This document shows positions 44,307-55,684 of a stretch of 64,000 nucleotides of DNA, in pieces. Origin of the DNA: Gottfriedia acidiceleris (GTDB taxonomy: Bacteria > Bacillota > Bacilli > Bacillales > Bacillaceae_G); contig NZ_SCFN01000017.1 in assembly GCF_004138285.1 (NCBI RefSeq), positions 56,909-120,908 of the forward strand. The letters are read 5' to 3'. Within the stretch, counting starts at the first letter, position 1. Every line of letters starts with the position of its first letter. The position numbers and the translations under genes are program-made. Below the pieces are notes generated by a model. That model was not told where the DNA came from. It worked only from the letters and a program-made list of their open reading frames with translations, and searched no databases.

Positions 44307-45182
44307 TTACTTAATACCTGAATGAGCCATCGTATCCATTACTTGCTTTTGCATAAATATAAAGATAATTAAATTAGGAATAAACATGATTAATGACGCT
44401 GCTGCAGTTAACCCTGTTCCAGCAACTGTATTCCCGTTAGCAGTAGTCAACGTACTCATATAAAAAGCAAATGTTTTAATTCCTTCATTGTTAACATATA
44501 AATCTGACGTTTCAATGTTATTCCACACTACTTGAAAGGCTAATATTGCAACTGTGGCAATTGCAGGCTTAATATTTGGAATAATGATTCTGAAAAATAT
44601 TTGAAAATCTGATGCTCCATCCATTCTAGCTGCTTCAAGCAATTCATTTGGAATTTGATCAATAAATTGCTTAACAAGAAACAGACCTACAGGAAGAGCT
44701 AATAAAGGTAGAATATGAACCGTAAAAGTATTAATTAAGTGTAATTTTTCTATAATAATATATCGAGGGATCGCAACGGCCGCCGGTACAAACATTAAAG
44801 CGAGTGTATTTACCTCAAATATTGTATTTTTTAACTTGAATTGTTTCTTTGACAAGGCATAACCTGCCATCGTACTTATTAAGATTATTAAAACTACAAC
44901 AACAATGGTTACAACAATACTATTAAATAAATATCTTGTAATTGGCGTTCCACCTACATTTCCACTATCTAATAAATTAAGGAAGTTTTGCATTGTAGGC
45001 TTTTGTACAAAAAATCGTGGTGGAAATGCAAATAATTCATCAATTGGTTTAAACGCATGATTAAATATGTAAATGATGGGAGAACCCATTAAAATTGCCA
45101 TCGGAATTAAAATGAGATAGAACTTTATTTGACTTTTATGAAACTTTTTGGGATTAATTTGTGTCCCTTGAAAAGAAGCCAT
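44307..45182 (-). CDS. Sugar ABC transporter permease (MalG-type), pair B
   Basis: A 291-residue CUT1 permease with EAA loop LLEAARMDGASDFQIFFRIIIP and six membrane helices. It follows its MalF-type partner by 28 bases. Pair B is closest to the fused solute-binding protein and so probably works with it. Confidence 0.92.
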   Translation of the reverse strand: MASFQGTQINPKKFHKSQIKFYLILIPMAILMGSPIIYIFNHAFKPIDELFAFPPRFFVQKPTMQNFLNLLDSGNVGGTPITRYLFNSIVVTIVVVVLIILISTMAGYALSKKQFKLKNTIFEVNTLALMFVPAAVAIPRYIIIEKLHLINTFTVHILPLLALPVGLFLVKQFIDQIPNELLEAARMDGASDFQIFFRIIIPNIKPAIATVAILAFQVVWNNIETSDLYVNNEGIKTFAFYMSTLTTANGNTVAGTGLTAAASLIMFIPNLIIFIFMQKQVMDTMAHSGIK

Positions 45183-45210
45183 TTTATCCCTCCTTAACTA
45201 TGAAATTTGT

Positions 45211-46101
45211 TTAATCTTTCTCCTCAAATAGTTTTCTTGCTACTTTTGAAAACAAGTAAACTACCAATAATAAAACGACTGAAATTGCCGCTGCATAACC
45301 CATTTCATATCGAATAAAACCATAATCATCAATATGATTGACCATCAATTGACCTGCGTTTTGAGGTGTAGGATTTGTCCCTGAAAGTGCCACACCAATG
45401 GCACCGGCCTGAAATGTATTTACTACTGCCATTACTGCACCGAATAGCATTTGAGGTTTCATGGATGGGATCGTGATGTAGATTATTTCTTGAAAACGAT
45501 TTTTGATCCCATCAATATATCCAGCCTCATAGATTTCAGGATTAATATTCAATATCCCAGATAACATCGCTAAAAATCCTACTCCCATACTTGTCCATAG
45601 GGTTACAATAATCATTATTGTCATTAAGTACTCTGGAGACTGTAACCATTGAATTGGTTCGGTAATTAAATTTAAGTTGAGTAGTAATCCATTCAAATAT
45701 CCTGATGCATCTCCACTAAAAATTACAGTCCACAAAACTGTCATCGCAACTCCAGCTGTCATCGATGGTGAATAAAGAATTAACGCCAAAACTGTTCTTG
45801 GTTTATGTGGAATTTGTGCTAACATCCACGCCATTAAAAATGATAAAATATATCCTCCTGGGCCAACAAGTAGAGAAAACTTCAGCGTATTTGGTACAAC
45901 ATTTTGCATAAAAACTGCATCTTGTGTTAATAAACTTACATAATTCTTTAATCCAATAAACTTAGGAAATTCAATTGAGTTAAAGTAAGTAAAAGATAAA
46001 CCAATGGCTATTAAAACGGGCACTATAATAAAAATTAAAAATAGTAGAATATAAGGGCCAAGAAAGACCCACGCGTTATAATCATTTTTTTTCTTATTCA
46101 T
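45211..46101 (-). CDS. Sugar ABC transporter permease (MalF-type), pair B
   Basis: A 296-residue permease with membrane helices and an EAA-like loop [23 protein letters not shown], somewhat irregular compared with the other three permeases. It overlaps the end of the fused solute-binding protein gene by eight bases, indicating coupled synthesis. Confidence 0.92.
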   Translation of the reverse strand: MNKKKNDYNAWVFLGPYILLFLIFIIVPVLIAIGLSFTYFNSIEFPKFIGLKNYVSLLTQDAVFMQNVVPNTLKFSLLVGPGGYILSFLMAWMLAQIPHKPRTVLALILYSPSMTAGVAMTVLWTVIFSGDASGYLNGLLLNLNLITEPIQWLQSPEYLMTIMIIVTLWTSMGVGFLAMLSGILNINPEIYEAGYIDGIKNRFQEIIYITIPSMKPQMLFGAVMAVVNTFQAGAIGVALSGTNPTPQNAGQLMVNHIDDYGFIRYEMGYAAAISVVLLLVVYLFSKVARKLFEEKD

Positions 46102-49072
46102 TATTGGTACCTACCCATTTTTTGACTGTTTCTAATCTTGGAAGAATGTATGGTTTGACAACTTTACCATCATTCATATAACCAAACTCCTCCATTTTCC
46201 TTCTAATTTCCCGATCAACGATAATGGTAGAATCATCGATAGAAGCACGTAGATTTGCACCATTAAACACTACCTTATTCCAAGTATTACTAATCTCACG
46301 TTCAATCATATATGCTCCTGGTGTCTTTGGAACTTCCATTAAATATTTCCACTGCTCTAGAATGACTTTTTTATGACCTTCTGGAAGAGGAGAATTTTTA
46401 AACGCTTCCAAATTTGCAGAATTCCACATATATTCTGTTCCATAAATCGTTTGGAGGTTCGTTGCGAAATCGGTTTGAGTCTTTGTAGACATCCACCATT
46501 TTAATAGTTTCCAAGATTGCTCTTGTTTTTTACTTTTTTCGAACATCATAGCAGATTGTGCGGAGCCTGTAGCCCACCTTGAAATTGATCCATCTTTTTG
46601 CTCTACACCTGGATATAATGCAATATCCCAAGAACCAGCAATTTCTGGTGCTGCAGATGTTAATTTTATATAAGTCTCAAAATTAGATATTCCAATCGGT
46701 ATTGAGCCATATCGGAATGAATTATAAAAATTCGGAACCTGTAATGGTAAGCTATACATCGTGTATAAATCAGTCATCAATTTCATACCTTCAATTGATT
46801 CCTCTGAATCAATTGCTGTACTCATGCCATTTTTTGAATAAAGATCCCCACCATGCTGATAAATAAAAGGCGCTGTAAACATGAATGCTTTATTAGCAGA
46901 AGTACCCGATAATGGAATAAAGAAATTTAGCCCATACCTTTGTAGTTCAGGTAACATTTCCTTCACATCATTCCAGGTATTTGGAATTGGAATATTTAGT
47001 TTATTTAATATGTCCTTACGATAATAAAGAACGTAAAAATCCTGTGTTTCTGGTAATGCATATACTTTGTTATCAATCATCATTGGCATAAATGCACCTG
47101 GAGAAAATGTTTGAATATACTCTTTAAAATCCTTAAATTTACTTAAATCAGCTGCAGCTCCACGCATTGCTAATTCATATGGAGTACCAACGCTAATCCC
47201 TAAGGCAACATCTGGCTGCTGATTTCCAGCATTTGCAAGGATTAATTTTTGCTCGTTCGGCATTACGGAAAACTTTACTTTGATTCCTGTTTCTGCTGTA
47301 AAAGTACTATCTGCCATATTTTGCATCAATTCGACATATTGTTGATTTCGATTTACCCAAACCTCAACAGTATCTTTATCTACTGAAGACGTGTCATATG
47401 TTTTATTTGTAAAAGAAAAATAGAATTCTTTCACTTTGCTTGTTAACTTATTTACAAACCCTGTAGTAGCTTTAGGAAGCTTAGTATTACCATGTACATA
47501 AATTCGATCAAGCAATAACGGTTGTGTTTGAAGCGAACTTTGAATATTCCCTAAAATTTGTGTCGCTGAGTTTGATCCGTCTGAAAGGTCCGTTAAGCGC
47601 TTTGGAATTTTATCAGGATCGTTTTTTAGTTTATTTAATTTCGAAATAATTAAAGCTAAATCAACTTCTTCTAATGATTTTGAATCGTTGTCATTTTCGT
47701 ATATTTTTCGTAATTCGTTTTTATTTTCATCTAATCTTTCAGTCCAAGAGGTTAATTGATCCTTTATATCAGGTAAGTATTCGGTAATTTTCCAATCACG
47801 ATTACTATCAGTCGAATTGCCTGTTAATTTTTTAATTGATAAACTTAAATCATTTATCTCATCCATTATTTCTTTTAAATTATGAATGATTGGTTCAACA
47901 GGTGATGCATCAGCAACTAAAGTAATTTCATGTTCACCTTTATTTAAATAAAAGTAATAAGGTTTGTTTTTTTCATCTGACAGCGTCTTGTTGTGCCATT
48001 TTTCTGAAAAATCAAACTTGTAATGTTCTACTTCCTTAAATGGTATCTTTCCATCTATTAGTAAGCTTCTGAACACTGGAGAACCAGATTTAGCATTTTG
48101 TAACATTTTAAAAGTAAGAGCGTAATTCCCTGCCTTTTTCACGTTTACTTTCCAGGTAACACTTTCTCCAGCGGATTCTCCGCCATATAGAGTATTCAAT
48201 AATAATTCATTACTTTTATATGGGATGACATCTGGATTTTTAATTGTAGTTGGTCGGATTCTTGAAGTATTTTTAATATATGGGTGCTCTGCTTCTATTG
48301 TGATTAGATCAGATTGCACTTTGTCATTAAAATATTTTTCTTTATACTCTTCGTATGAAAATAACTTTTTTGGTGATTGCACATAAACTTTCCCTAATAA
48401 CATACTTCCACTTGTATTTGTTAATGTAATAATATTTTTTCCCTTTTTCAAATGAAATTGTAATGGTTCTGGTTGTAAATTACTTGGATCTTGAGCCAGT
48501 ACATGATTCCATTCCTTAATTTGAACTTGTTCTGGAATCAGTTCATTTCCATAGTTATTTTTTTCGAATGTTTTAATTTTATCTTTCCAATTAATTGGGG
48601 CTACTATTCTCCGACTCTCGTAAAACTGAAATTGTCCATTTATTTTAATAGAGAGTTCTGGATTTGAAATTTCTTTACTTAAACCATAATAATCGAATCC
48701 TATTTCATATAGAGCATCTTCAGGAGTATTTAGTTCAATATTGATTGATTTATTATTAGAAAAGTTTATAACGCTTTCATTATAGTCCTTACTATTATTT
48801 GCAGATATGTAATCTTTCTTATCTACATTTTTAAATAAATTAGGAGAAACAGCACTTTCAAATGAAGTGCTGTTTTTAACTTGTTTCTCCCACTCTTTTA
48901 GGACTTGATGAAATTGTTTTTCTACTAAAGTCTGTTCACTTGATTTTAGGTCAGTAGCAGAATTTGTCATTTTAGTTCCTTCTGCCCGAACAGCTGAGAC
49001 ACTTAAAATATTGATACTACTAACTAATAAAACAATTGAAAACCATTTACTTAGTTTAGATACCAATGCCAT
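46094..49072 (-). CDS. Large fusion: carbohydrate-binding region + extracellular solute-binding protein
   Basis: About 992 residues from the ATG at 49072, which has GGAAGG just upstream; a TTG eight codons earlier is unlikely. A signal peptide or anchor is followed by two beta-rich carbohydrate-binding-like regions (for example [12 protein letters not shown] and [18 protein letters not shown]), a charged linker (about 400-520), then a full solute-binding domain from about 580 ([53 protein letters not shown]). No lipobox cysteine is evident, so anchoring would be by the N-terminal helix. The layout suggests capture of a long glycan next to permease pair B. Confidence 0.85.
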   Translation of the reverse strand: MALVSKLSKWFSIVLLVSSINILSVSAVRAEGTKMTNSATDLKSSEQTLVEKQFHQVLKEWEKQVKNSTSFESAVSPNLFKNVDKKDYISANNSKDYNESVINFSNNKSINIELNTPEDALYEIGFDYYGLSKEISNPELSIKINGQFQFYESRRIVAPINWKDKIKTFEKNNYGNELIPEQVQIKEWNHVLAQDPSNLQPEPLQFHLKKGKNIITLTNTSGSMLLGKVYVQSPKKLFSYEEYKEKYFNDKVQSDLITIEAEHPYIKNTSRIRPTTIKNPDVIPYKSNELLLNTLYGGESAGESVTWKVNVKKAGNYALTFKMLQNAKSGSPVFRSLLIDGKIPFKEVEHYKFDFSEKWHNKTLSDEKNKPYYFYLNKGEHEITLVADASPVEPIIHNLKEIMDEINDLSLSIKKLTGNSTDSNRDWKITEYLPDIKDQLTSWTERLDENKNELRKIYENDNDSKSLEEVDLALIISKLNKLKNDPDKIPKRLTDLSDGSNSATQILGNIQSSLQTQPLLLDRIYVHGNTKLPKATTGFVNKLTSKVKEFYFSFTNKTYDTSSVDKDTVEVWVNRNQQYVELMQNMADSTFTAETGIKVKFSVMPNEQKLILANAGNQQPDVALGISVGTPYELAMRGAAADLSKFKDFKEYIQTFSPGAFMPMMIDNKVYALPETQDFYVLYYRKDILNKLNIPIPNTWNDVKEMLPELQRYGLNFFIPLSGTSANKAFMFTAPFIYQHGGDLYSKNGMSTAIDSEESIEGMKLMTDLYTMYSLPLQVPNFYNSFRYGSIPIGISNFETYIKLTSAAPEIAGSWDIALYPGVEQKDGSISRWATGSAQSAMMFEKSKKQEQSWKLLKWWMSTKTQTDFATNLQTIYGTEYMWNSANLEAFKNSPLPEGHKKVILEQWKYLMEVPKTPGAYMIEREISNTWNKVVFNGANLRASIDDSTIIVDREIRRKMEEFGYMNDGKVVKPYILPRLETVKKWVGTNNE

Positions 49073-49096
49073 CGATCCTTCCAAGCTATTACGCAA

Positions 49097-50452
49097 TTAT
49101 TTTTTCATTGCATTAACTGCATTATCGTATTGTTGTTGAGCTAAATCATTTAATTGCTTTGCATAGTCTTGATAATTAACTGATCCATATACGCTATCTT
49201 TTAATAAGTCAACCACCTTTGCATTATCATTATCGCCAATTTTAATTCCTGTAGTTGCTTCCCATCGAGACGCGGCATAACCCGGTACGATTTTAATTGG
49301 ATCAATCATTGCTTTATCTAAATTTTCATATGCTTTTTGAACGCCTGGTACACTAATCATATCCCAATACTTTGCTAAGACTTCTGAGTCGGTAGTAATT
49401 GGTAAAGTATTAATTTCGGTACCACTCTTAATGCTTAAATCCATTCTTTTTAAGAATCCATCTTTTCCAAACGACATAAATTTGGCAAAATCATAAGCTT
49501 CTTTTTTATATTTTGTACTTTTTGCAACACCTAAATAGTCAACAGCCATCGCTGTTCTTCCGCCTGGGATTCCAACAAAATCCCAATCAAAATCTACATT
49601 TTTCGCAAAATCGCTATTCATCCAAGTGCCATTCCAGAAATATGCAATTTGTCCTGCTTTAAAAGCGGCTCCAATATCATCGCCACTTAATTTATCTTTT
49701 TGTTCCTGATTTAATCCTTCATATGCGTATCCATTTGTTCCTAAGTCTTTTGCCATTTTTACACCTTCAAACATTTCAGGTGAATCTAAGTGATATTTAC
49801 CACTTCCGTATGTAAACCAATTTACATTTTCATTTTTTGCTCCTGAATACCAATCAACAAAATCTGTCGTTGAATTGATTCCTACAATACCTTTACCTAA
49901 GTCCGTTGTATCTTTTATTCCATTAATAAAATCAGGTAAAGAAATTCCATATTCAGGTGCATCTATGTTTGCATTATTAAAAATATCTTTGTTTACGTAG
50001 TATCCCATAAAATGTTGTGCAAATGGAATCGCATATGTTTTGTCACTATTTTTCGTTGACTCTTTAACTGATTCTGGTAAACTAGTAAAGTCTTTATCTT
50101 TGTTTACTAAGTCAGAAATGTCTAGTAACCAATCATTTGTTATTCCTGATGGTATATCAGATAACATAAACACATCCGGTAATTTCCCAGCACTAGCAGC
50201 TGTTGATAAGGAGCCCTTCCAATCATCGTTTGTAATATTTTCATCTATTTTTATATCGATGTTTTTGTGTGTTTTTTCGTATGCTTCAATCATTAAACGT
50301 TCTAGATTTTTTTCAGATTCTGTACCAAGATTCCAGTTTGCATAATTAATTACTATTTTTTTATCAGCAGTAGTTGAAGAAGTTTCTTTGTTGCAAGCAG
50401 CCATCGTTAAGGCAACTGATGCCGCGGCGGCAATTTTCAGAATTTTTTCCAT
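49097..50452 (-). CDS. Sugar-binding lipoprotein (ABC SBP), copy 2
   Basis: The 451-residue protein has a lipoprotein signal ending in TMAAC (Cys near 19) and a family 1 solute-binding domain (KLPDVFMLSDIPSGI, YAIPFAQHFMGYYVNKDIF, DFVGIPGGRTAMAVDYLGV). It is a close paralogue of the protein at 55765-57129 and shares the same end motif (YQDYAKQL). It has its own promoter with operator (50495-50543) and is followed by the fused SBP gene after 24 bases. Confidence 0.93.
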   Translation of the reverse strand: MEKILKIAAAASVALTMAACNKETSSTTADKKIVINYANWNLGTESEKNLERLMIEAYEKTHKNIDIKIDENITNDDWKGSLSTAASAGKLPDVFMLSDIPSGITNDWLLDISDLVNKDKDFTSLPESVKESTKNSDKTYAIPFAQHFMGYYVNKDIFNNANIDAPEYGISLPDFINGIKDTTDLGKGIVGINSTTDFVDWYSGAKNENVNWFTYGSGKYHLDSPEMFEGVKMAKDLGTNGYAYEGLNQEQKDKLSGDDIGAAFKAGQIAYFWNGTWMNSDFAKNVDFDWDFVGIPGGRTAMAVDYLGVAKSTKYKKEAYDFAKFMSFGKDGFLKRMDLSIKSGTEINTLPITTDSEVLAKYWDMISVPGVQKAYENLDKAMIDPIKIVPGYAASRWEATTGIKIGDNDNAKVVDLLKDSVYGSVNYQDYAKQLNDLAQQQYDNAVNAMKK

Positions 50453-50494
50453 TTTCTATTTCCTCCTAAATCTAATTGTATAATCAGGGGTTAT

Positions 50495-50543
50495 CGAAAC
50501 GTTTCTATGAATTTATTATACATAATACAGTAATCGCTTTCAA
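50495..50543 (-). promoter_or_regulatory. Promoter with LacI-type operator before SBP copy 2
   Basis: On the minus strand TTGAAA (50538-50543), a 17-base spacer and a perfect TATAAT (50515-50520) form a strong promoter. Ten bases further on lies the palindrome GAAACGTTTC (50496-50505), near the expected transcription start, where a bound repressor would block initiation. Confidence 0.8.
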
Positions 50544-50615
50544 TTCCAATTTTTAATTTTTAGTAAATTATTTATTAAGTTTGTCGAATTTTTTAACATT
50601 TATATTTTATATAAA

Positions 50616-50653
50616 AATAAACCACTCAAGTCTTACTGCTCAAGTGGTTATTT
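50616..50653 (-). terminator. Terminator after GH35 copy 1
   Basis: AACCACTTGAG-type inverted repeat (AATAACCACT / AGTGGTTTATT) immediately after the GH35 stop, followed by TTTTTATA on the minus strand. It separates the GH35 unit from the SBP copy 2 promoter. Confidence 0.8.
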
Positions 50654-50656
50654 ATA

Positions 50657-53026
50657 TTAAATACAATTATAGAATTTTAATTCTGCAACTTTTTCTCGTG
50701 TGTTTATATTTACGATGTATTGATTAAGATCAATTTGTTTTACTTTAATACTATTATTTTCTTGCGGTTTCCATTTTGTTGATTTAAATAAAAATTCTTC
50801 TTCTTGCATAATTTTCACATTTACTTTTATTTCATTTTTTTCACGTTCAACTTCAAAGATTTCACCAGTACCGTACTCAATGAATATATCTTCAGTTAAT
50901 TTAACTTGAATCGGAAGAACTAATCCGCCTTTACGTGGAATCGTAATCCTTTTACCATTTAATACCTTCTTACCTTTATATGAAATAGTTGTTTCCTTTT
51001 CATATTCATCGAAATTATGTATGAATATGAATTTGCAATCATTTTCTGAAATTCGAGCAAAAGCATCAATTGCTTCAATATTTTCATCAAACGAAAAATC
51101 ACTATAAATCCCGAGCTTATTCGTTATTTTTTTGATCGCTTCTAATTGATAATCAAATTGTAATTCCATACCTAAACCAATCACAACAACTTTGCCGTCA
51201 CCCAATTTTTTTTCAAATGCAACAACATCTTTATCATCATCTTCAGTCCACGCAAACGCTCCCTCGGCCTGATTAAATGTTTGCATCATTGCTGCTATGT
51301 TCTCCATATCTTCAACAATAGCAAAACCATGTTTGATCCCTTTTGGATCTACTTCTATAAAATCCTTCAATATCGTACACGGAGTACATTTCATTGTTTC
51401 AGTCGGTAATATTGGGAAGATCATAAGATTCCCACCATTTTTAACATAATTTACTAGTTTTTGTTGGATCCTAGCGTCCATCCACCTTGTAGAAAAAACC
51501 AAAAGTGATGAAATTTTTTTTACATCAATTTCTCCATTTTCTAGTAGGTTATAGCCGTCGAAAGCTATATTGTTTATTGTTAAGCCTTTCGCAATTCCAT
51601 TAAATAAAAACGCTTCTCTCCATTGCTCTATTTCTTTTATCATTCCTTCTGTATACTTATTATGAAATTCTGTCATAAAATAATCTGGATAAAATGCTAG
51701 ATGTGTATTATATTCAGGCTTTGTTTTTAATAATTCATCATTATATACTTGGAACATCTTACCTAAATGTTGGATTGATTTATAGTGTGCTCTCTCTTTC
51801 CCAATTGCTGAAAGAGGTGCCTGCCATTCATGCCTTTTTCCAAATAATCCTATGTCTTCGTAATTTTCGCCACTGACAAACATGTAATAATTTACTGCAT
51901 TCATACCGTTGGCAACACTTAATCTTGTAATTAAATCAAATGCTGATGGTTGTAATCTTGGCTTATCCGTAATACAACCACCTTGAAACTCCGCTGAAAA
52001 TAATGGTTGATCTCTCGATTGAACTGATCTAGTAAATGCATTGGCTACGATAATATCCGTATAATTATCGTATTCTAGATTACCTATATAGTAATCTCCA
52101 GCAATAATAACATCTTCTATTTTTGTCGTTTCGATTAATTGTGAAATGCCAATTGGATATTTCATTCCGCGCTTTAAAATACCACCAACTGTATCAAAAC
52201 CATGAATATTTACAACAAATGGAATCGTTATTTGATTTTTCACAGCGAATTCTTTTAATTTTTCTATATATGTACGATAATGCTCACGCATAAATAAGCT
52301 ATATTCATTTTGTAGAGCAAACGAGTAACTTTCCTCAACTTTTTTAATCTTTTTTTGGACAAATTCGTCAATATTCGAAATTTCATCAGTAAATATATTT
52401 TTGAATTCTTCGAGACTATATTTTTGTTCTAAATAATCTTTAAAATATTTTAGGGTTACATCATTATAGTCACCTTGATTTGTTACCCAGTGGAACATGC
52501 CTACTTCATTATCAAGTTGGAACATAATAACTGGACCACCATTAGTAACTTGAAGTGGGGAAATAATTTCACATACATGCCTGTACCAGTTTTCTGTTTT
52601 TGCTAAATAAATTGGGTGCATATAACTTACTAAGCGTACTGGATGACTCTCTCCTTTTTCATTTTTTGCTAATGCTTCATCATAGTGGTCAATGAACCAC
52701 GTTGGTACGCCGTGATCAACAATTTCCGCCATTACATATGGTCCTGGACGAACTAGGCAATACATATTTTCATCTTGAATCATTTGAAGAAAAGCTTTCA
52801 AATCTTTTTCAGATCTTGTTTTTCCAGTTAAATCAATTTCTCCCTCCGTCCTTTCATGAAACTGCCATGGAATATATGTGCTAACCATATTTGCTCCGGC
52901 AGCCTTAATTTGTTTAATTCGATTCTTCCATTCGCTTTGTGGTAGTCGAAAATAATGTAATTCTCCACCAAATAAAATGACTTCTTTTCCATTTATTATG
53001 ACATTTTCATTTTTTATTTGTATCAT
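50657..53026 (-). CDS. Glycoside hydrolase family 35 enzyme, copy 1
   Basis: The 789-residue protein has the GH35 N-terminal barrel: FGGELHYFRLP, GANMVSTYIPWQFHE, LVRPGPYVMAE, QLDNEVG with the likely acid/base Glu174, and FSAEFQGG with the likely nucleophile Glu346. A beta-galactosidase-trimerisation-like domain and beta domains follow. No signal peptide, so it is cytosolic. GH35 includes beta-galactosidases and also a beta-1,2-oligoglucan glucosyltransferase; with a GH144 enzyme in the locus the second is plausible. It lies 185 bases after GH35 copy 2. Confidence 0.88.
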   Translation of the reverse strand: MIQIKNENVIINGKEVILFGGELHYFRLPQSEWKNRIKQIKAAGANMVSTYIPWQFHERTEGEIDLTGKTRSEKDLKAFLQMIQDENMYCLVRPGPYVMAEIVDHGVPTWFIDHYDEALAKNEKGESHPVRLVSYMHPIYLAKTENWYRHVCEIISPLQVTNGGPVIMFQLDNEVGMFHWVTNQGDYNDVTLKYFKDYLEQKYSLEEFKNIFTDEISNIDEFVQKKIKKVEESYSFALQNEYSLFMREHYRTYIEKLKEFAVKNQITIPFVVNIHGFDTVGGILKRGMKYPIGISQLIETTKIEDVIIAGDYYIGNLEYDNYTDIIVANAFTRSVQSRDQPLFSAEFQGGCITDKPRLQPSAFDLITRLSVANGMNAVNYYMFVSGENYEDIGLFGKRHEWQAPLSAIGKERAHYKSIQHLGKMFQVYNDELLKTKPEYNTHLAFYPDYFMTEFHNKYTEGMIKEIEQWREAFLFNGIAKGLTINNIAFDGYNLLENGEIDVKKISSLLVFSTRWMDARIQQKLVNYVKNGGNLMIFPILPTETMKCTPCTILKDFIEVDPKGIKHGFAIVEDMENIAAMMQTFNQAEGAFAWTEDDDKDVVAFEKKLGDGKVVVIGLGMELQFDYQLEAIKKITNKLGIYSDFSFDENIEAIDAFARISENDCKFIFIHNFDEYEKETTISYKGKKVLNGKRITIPRKGGLVLPIQVKLTEDIFIEYGTGEIFEVEREKNEIKVNVKIMQEEEFLFKSTKWKPQENNSIKVKQIDLNQYIVNINTREKVAELKFYNCI

Positions 53027-53177
53027 TTAGAAAATCAACTCCATCTTTAATAGATTACTACTTATAATTACTTTGAATTTATTAAAAACACTCAACTCGC
53101 TTGATTCAACTGCCTGTATTCCGCCTTACTAATTCTCTTTACGTTCTAATTCAGAATTTGCATATATAATAGAAGAA

Positions 53178-53208
53178 ACAGGAAATTCTAATGAAGTCCT
53201 GTTTCATA
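53178..53208. terminator. Hairpin after GH35 copy 2
   Basis: GAAACAGGA / TCCTGTTTC is a 9-bp inverted repeat directly after the stop of GH35 copy 2. The following tract on the minus strand (TTCTATT) is only partly T-rich, so it may stabilise or attenuate the transcript rather than fully end it. Confidence 0.45.
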
Positions 53209-53211
53209 AAC

Positions 53212-55623
53212 CTATTGAAAATATATTTTTAATTGATCATCTACCTTACCATGTTTAGTAGACTTAACTAGTATTGAGTCACCTTGTTTTTCGATTTTAT
53301 AGTCATGACTTGGTAAAATTTCTTTTTTCGTATAAAGTTTTATAACATCTTCCGCTTGAGTTAAACGGAATTGGATTGAATGGTCATCAATTGCTTGAAT
53401 TTCAGCAGTCGCATATTCAATAAGTATTCCATTTATATTTAGATTAATTGGTAGCATCACACCGTCTTTACTATTAAGAGTAAAGTTTCGACCTTCGAAT
53501 AATTGTGTTCCATTATTATTTAGATGGAATTTTTTATCAAAATCATCCAAGTTTAAGATGTGAATAAATCTTTCGTTTTCTTCATTAACAGTAGATGTCA
53601 TAAATATCCCATGATGGATAAAGTCGTGTGTAAGTTTAGGTGACGCTCCAAGTTTTTCGAGTGCAGTTTTAAACAAATCTATGTCACATCGATACGACAT
53701 TGTAAATGCTATTACTCTACCTTTACCAGCATTTATGTCAAAACCACAGACTGCATCTGATCCGTACACATGAAACACTGGTTCACCATTCGTGAGTTTA
53801 AAAGTTTGAGCTCTATTTGAACGCACTTCTGGTCGTGGTAATGCCCAATTATTTGGATAGATTGATAGATAATGATATCGATCTTCAACTTGATCACCCG
53901 TATACTTTAATCCTAGAGCATCAATTAAAATTGTACATTCATTGCCTTCCATATCAAATAAAGGAAGTTGACCATAAATAAGTAATGAACCTCCTGCATT
54001 TACAAACTCTGTTAATTTCTGTTGGATATGTTTGTGTAAATATTTAGCAGATGGGAGAACAATTACGTTATTCTTTTCTGGATCTAATTGTTTATTTTGA
54101 ATATCTATTGAACTAAAACGATATCCAGCTAATAACATAGCTCTACCCATAATTTCCCATGCTCCATATGAACGATTCATTTCAATATTTGAATAGATTT
54201 CTTTCATCTTTTCACTTTTTGGATAACGAGATTCAGTCATATAATAATCAGGGATGAAGGCGAAGGATACATTATCTAGCTCTTCATTCATCGTTGCTAC
54301 TTTATCTGCAACTGCCATTACAGTCTTAATCCCTCTTGCCATTCGTGGGTACGTATAGTTTAATTCACCTTCTGGACTAATAGGAGCAGCAAATCCATGC
54401 CTTTCACCTGTAAATGCTACTCGATCGTTTCCATCATTCACTTTTTGATTTAATCGATAATTTCTACCACCGGTCATTAAATAATAGTTAATTAATCGAT
54501 TCCCTTGTGCAATACACATTCTATGTTTAAAATCTACCGCTGAAACATCTAAGCGTCCTGCAAATGTCTCACCATAGTTTGCGTCGCCACAAGCAAACTC
54601 AACAGAAGTTAGAGGTTGATCTTCATTATGAACGGCCTCCATAAAGCCATTAATTAAATATAAATCTTGAAAACTATCCATATTTAAATTGCCGAAATAA
54701 ATATCAGAACCAGAAATATATCCTGGAGCTTGTGTATAACTTTCATATAATTGACTAATACCGATTGGATAAGTAAAGCCACGGCCTCCACCAGTACCAT
54801 GTATATTAATAACAAATGGAATATCCTTTACTCCAAATTCCTCGCAAAATCTTCTTAACTCATGAACGTATCTTGCAAAACGATTTCTCATAAAATAGCC
54901 TAAATCAAAATGTAATTGACTAGTGTATTCTTCCCTTGGAGAACGAATAAACTGAATTCTATTTTCGTAATCTTCGAGGTTAAATGGATAACGATTACTT
55001 AATGTGTTTACATCGTATTTTTCTTTTAACCATTTTACAAAATCTTCTATTAAATATTCAGTTAAATCTGGTGTATTTGATACCCAAGATAACATTCCAA
55101 TCTCATTATCTAATTGGACACCAATAATGTTTCCACCATTTGTTTGTAATCTAGGTTTAATAATTTCCATAATCACTTCATACCATTTCTTAGTTGTATG
55201 AAGGAAATTTGGAGCTAAGTAATCTAACGTTTTTGTCTCTGCCGGCTTATGATCCCATCCAATAGGAACAATTTCTGGATATTTTTCGTATACCCAAAAA
55301 GGAATACCTTCATTTTTCATTTCTGCCATTATGAATGGCCCTGGACGAACAAAAAAATAAAGATCGTTTTCTTGACATAAATCAATGAATTCTGCGATAT
55401 TCAACTCAGGGCGAGTCCTACCATCAACATCAAATTCTCCCTCAATTGGCTCGTGACAAATCCAAGGTACGTATGTTGCTACTGCATTACAGCCAGATTC
55501 CTTTAATTTATCAATTCGATCCTGCCATTCTTCTTTTTCCAACCGATAATAATGTATTTCACCACAAGTAATGATGACGGGTTTTCCATCAATTAGGATT
55601 TGTTTATTTTTTATTTCAACCAT
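53212..55623 (-). CDS. Glycoside hydrolase family 35 enzyme, copy 2
   Basis: The 803-residue paralogue of copy 1 has TCGEIHYYRLEKEEW, GCNAVATYVPWICHE, FFVRPGPFIMAE, QLDNEIG with Glu174, and SVEFACGD with Glu342. The acid/base position is the same residue number as in copy 1, but the sequences differ throughout, so this is an old duplication. It is cytosolic (no signal peptide). An operator copy lies about 50 bases upstream, followed by a hairpin, so expression may be regulated separately from the SBP ahead of it. Confidence 0.88.
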   Translation of the reverse strand: MVEIKNKQILIDGKPVIITCGEIHYYRLEKEEWQDRIDKLKESGCNAVATYVPWICHEPIEGEFDVDGRTRPELNIAEFIDLCQENDLYFFVRPGPFIMAEMKNEGIPFWVYEKYPEIVPIGWDHKPAETKTLDYLAPNFLHTTKKWYEVIMEIIKPRLQTNGGNIIGVQLDNEIGMLSWVSNTPDLTEYLIEDFVKWLKEKYDVNTLSNRYPFNLEDYENRIQFIRSPREEYTSQLHFDLGYFMRNRFARYVHELRRFCEEFGVKDIPFVINIHGTGGGRGFTYPIGISQLYESYTQAPGYISGSDIYFGNLNMDSFQDLYLINGFMEAVHNEDQPLTSVEFACGDANYGETFAGRLDVSAVDFKHRMCIAQGNRLINYYLMTGGRNYRLNQKVNDGNDRVAFTGERHGFAAPISPEGELNYTYPRMARGIKTVMAVADKVATMNEELDNVSFAFIPDYYMTESRYPKSEKMKEIYSNIEMNRSYGAWEIMGRAMLLAGYRFSSIDIQNKQLDPEKNNVIVLPSAKYLHKHIQQKLTEFVNAGGSLLIYGQLPLFDMEGNECTILIDALGLKYTGDQVEDRYHYLSIYPNNWALPRPEVRSNRAQTFKLTNGEPVFHVYGSDAVCGFDINAGKGRVIAFTMSYRCDIDLFKTALEKLGASPKLTHDFIHHGIFMTSTVNEENERFIHILNLDDFDKKFHLNNNGTQLFEGRNFTLNSKDGVMLPINLNINGILIEYATAEIQAIDDHSIQFRLTQAEDVIKLYTKKEILPSHDYKIEKQGDSILVKSTKHGKVDDQLKIYFQ

Positions 55624-55646
55624 CTGATCACCTCATTAAAAATTCT

Positions 55647-55672
55647 AAAAAGGCATATGATTTGCCTTTTTA
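55647..55672 (-). terminator. Hairpin in the leader of GH35 copy 2
   Basis: CTAAAAAGGCA / TGCCTTTTTAG forms a perfect stem with a 7-nt loop immediately downstream (minus strand) of an operator copy and 25 bases before the GH35 start. It can terminate read-through from the SBP gene. Confidence 0.65.
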
Positions 55673-55674
55673 GA

Positions 55675-55684
55675 GAAACGTTTC
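55675..55684 (-). promoter_or_regulatory. LacI-type operator before GH35 copy 2
   Basis: The palindrome GAAACGTTTC in the context TCGAAACGTTTCTC, identical in core to the copies before both SBP genes. A TTGACA occurs about 80 bases upstream on the minus strand, but no convincing -10 partner could be fixed. Confidence 0.75.

Noticed and set aside
50657..55623. GH35 genes as ordinary lacZ-type lactose genes
   Set aside because: They belong to GH35, not GH2, and the neighbouring GH144-type enzyme and oligosaccharide-type transporters do not suggest lactose use; beta-galactosidase activity is still possible.
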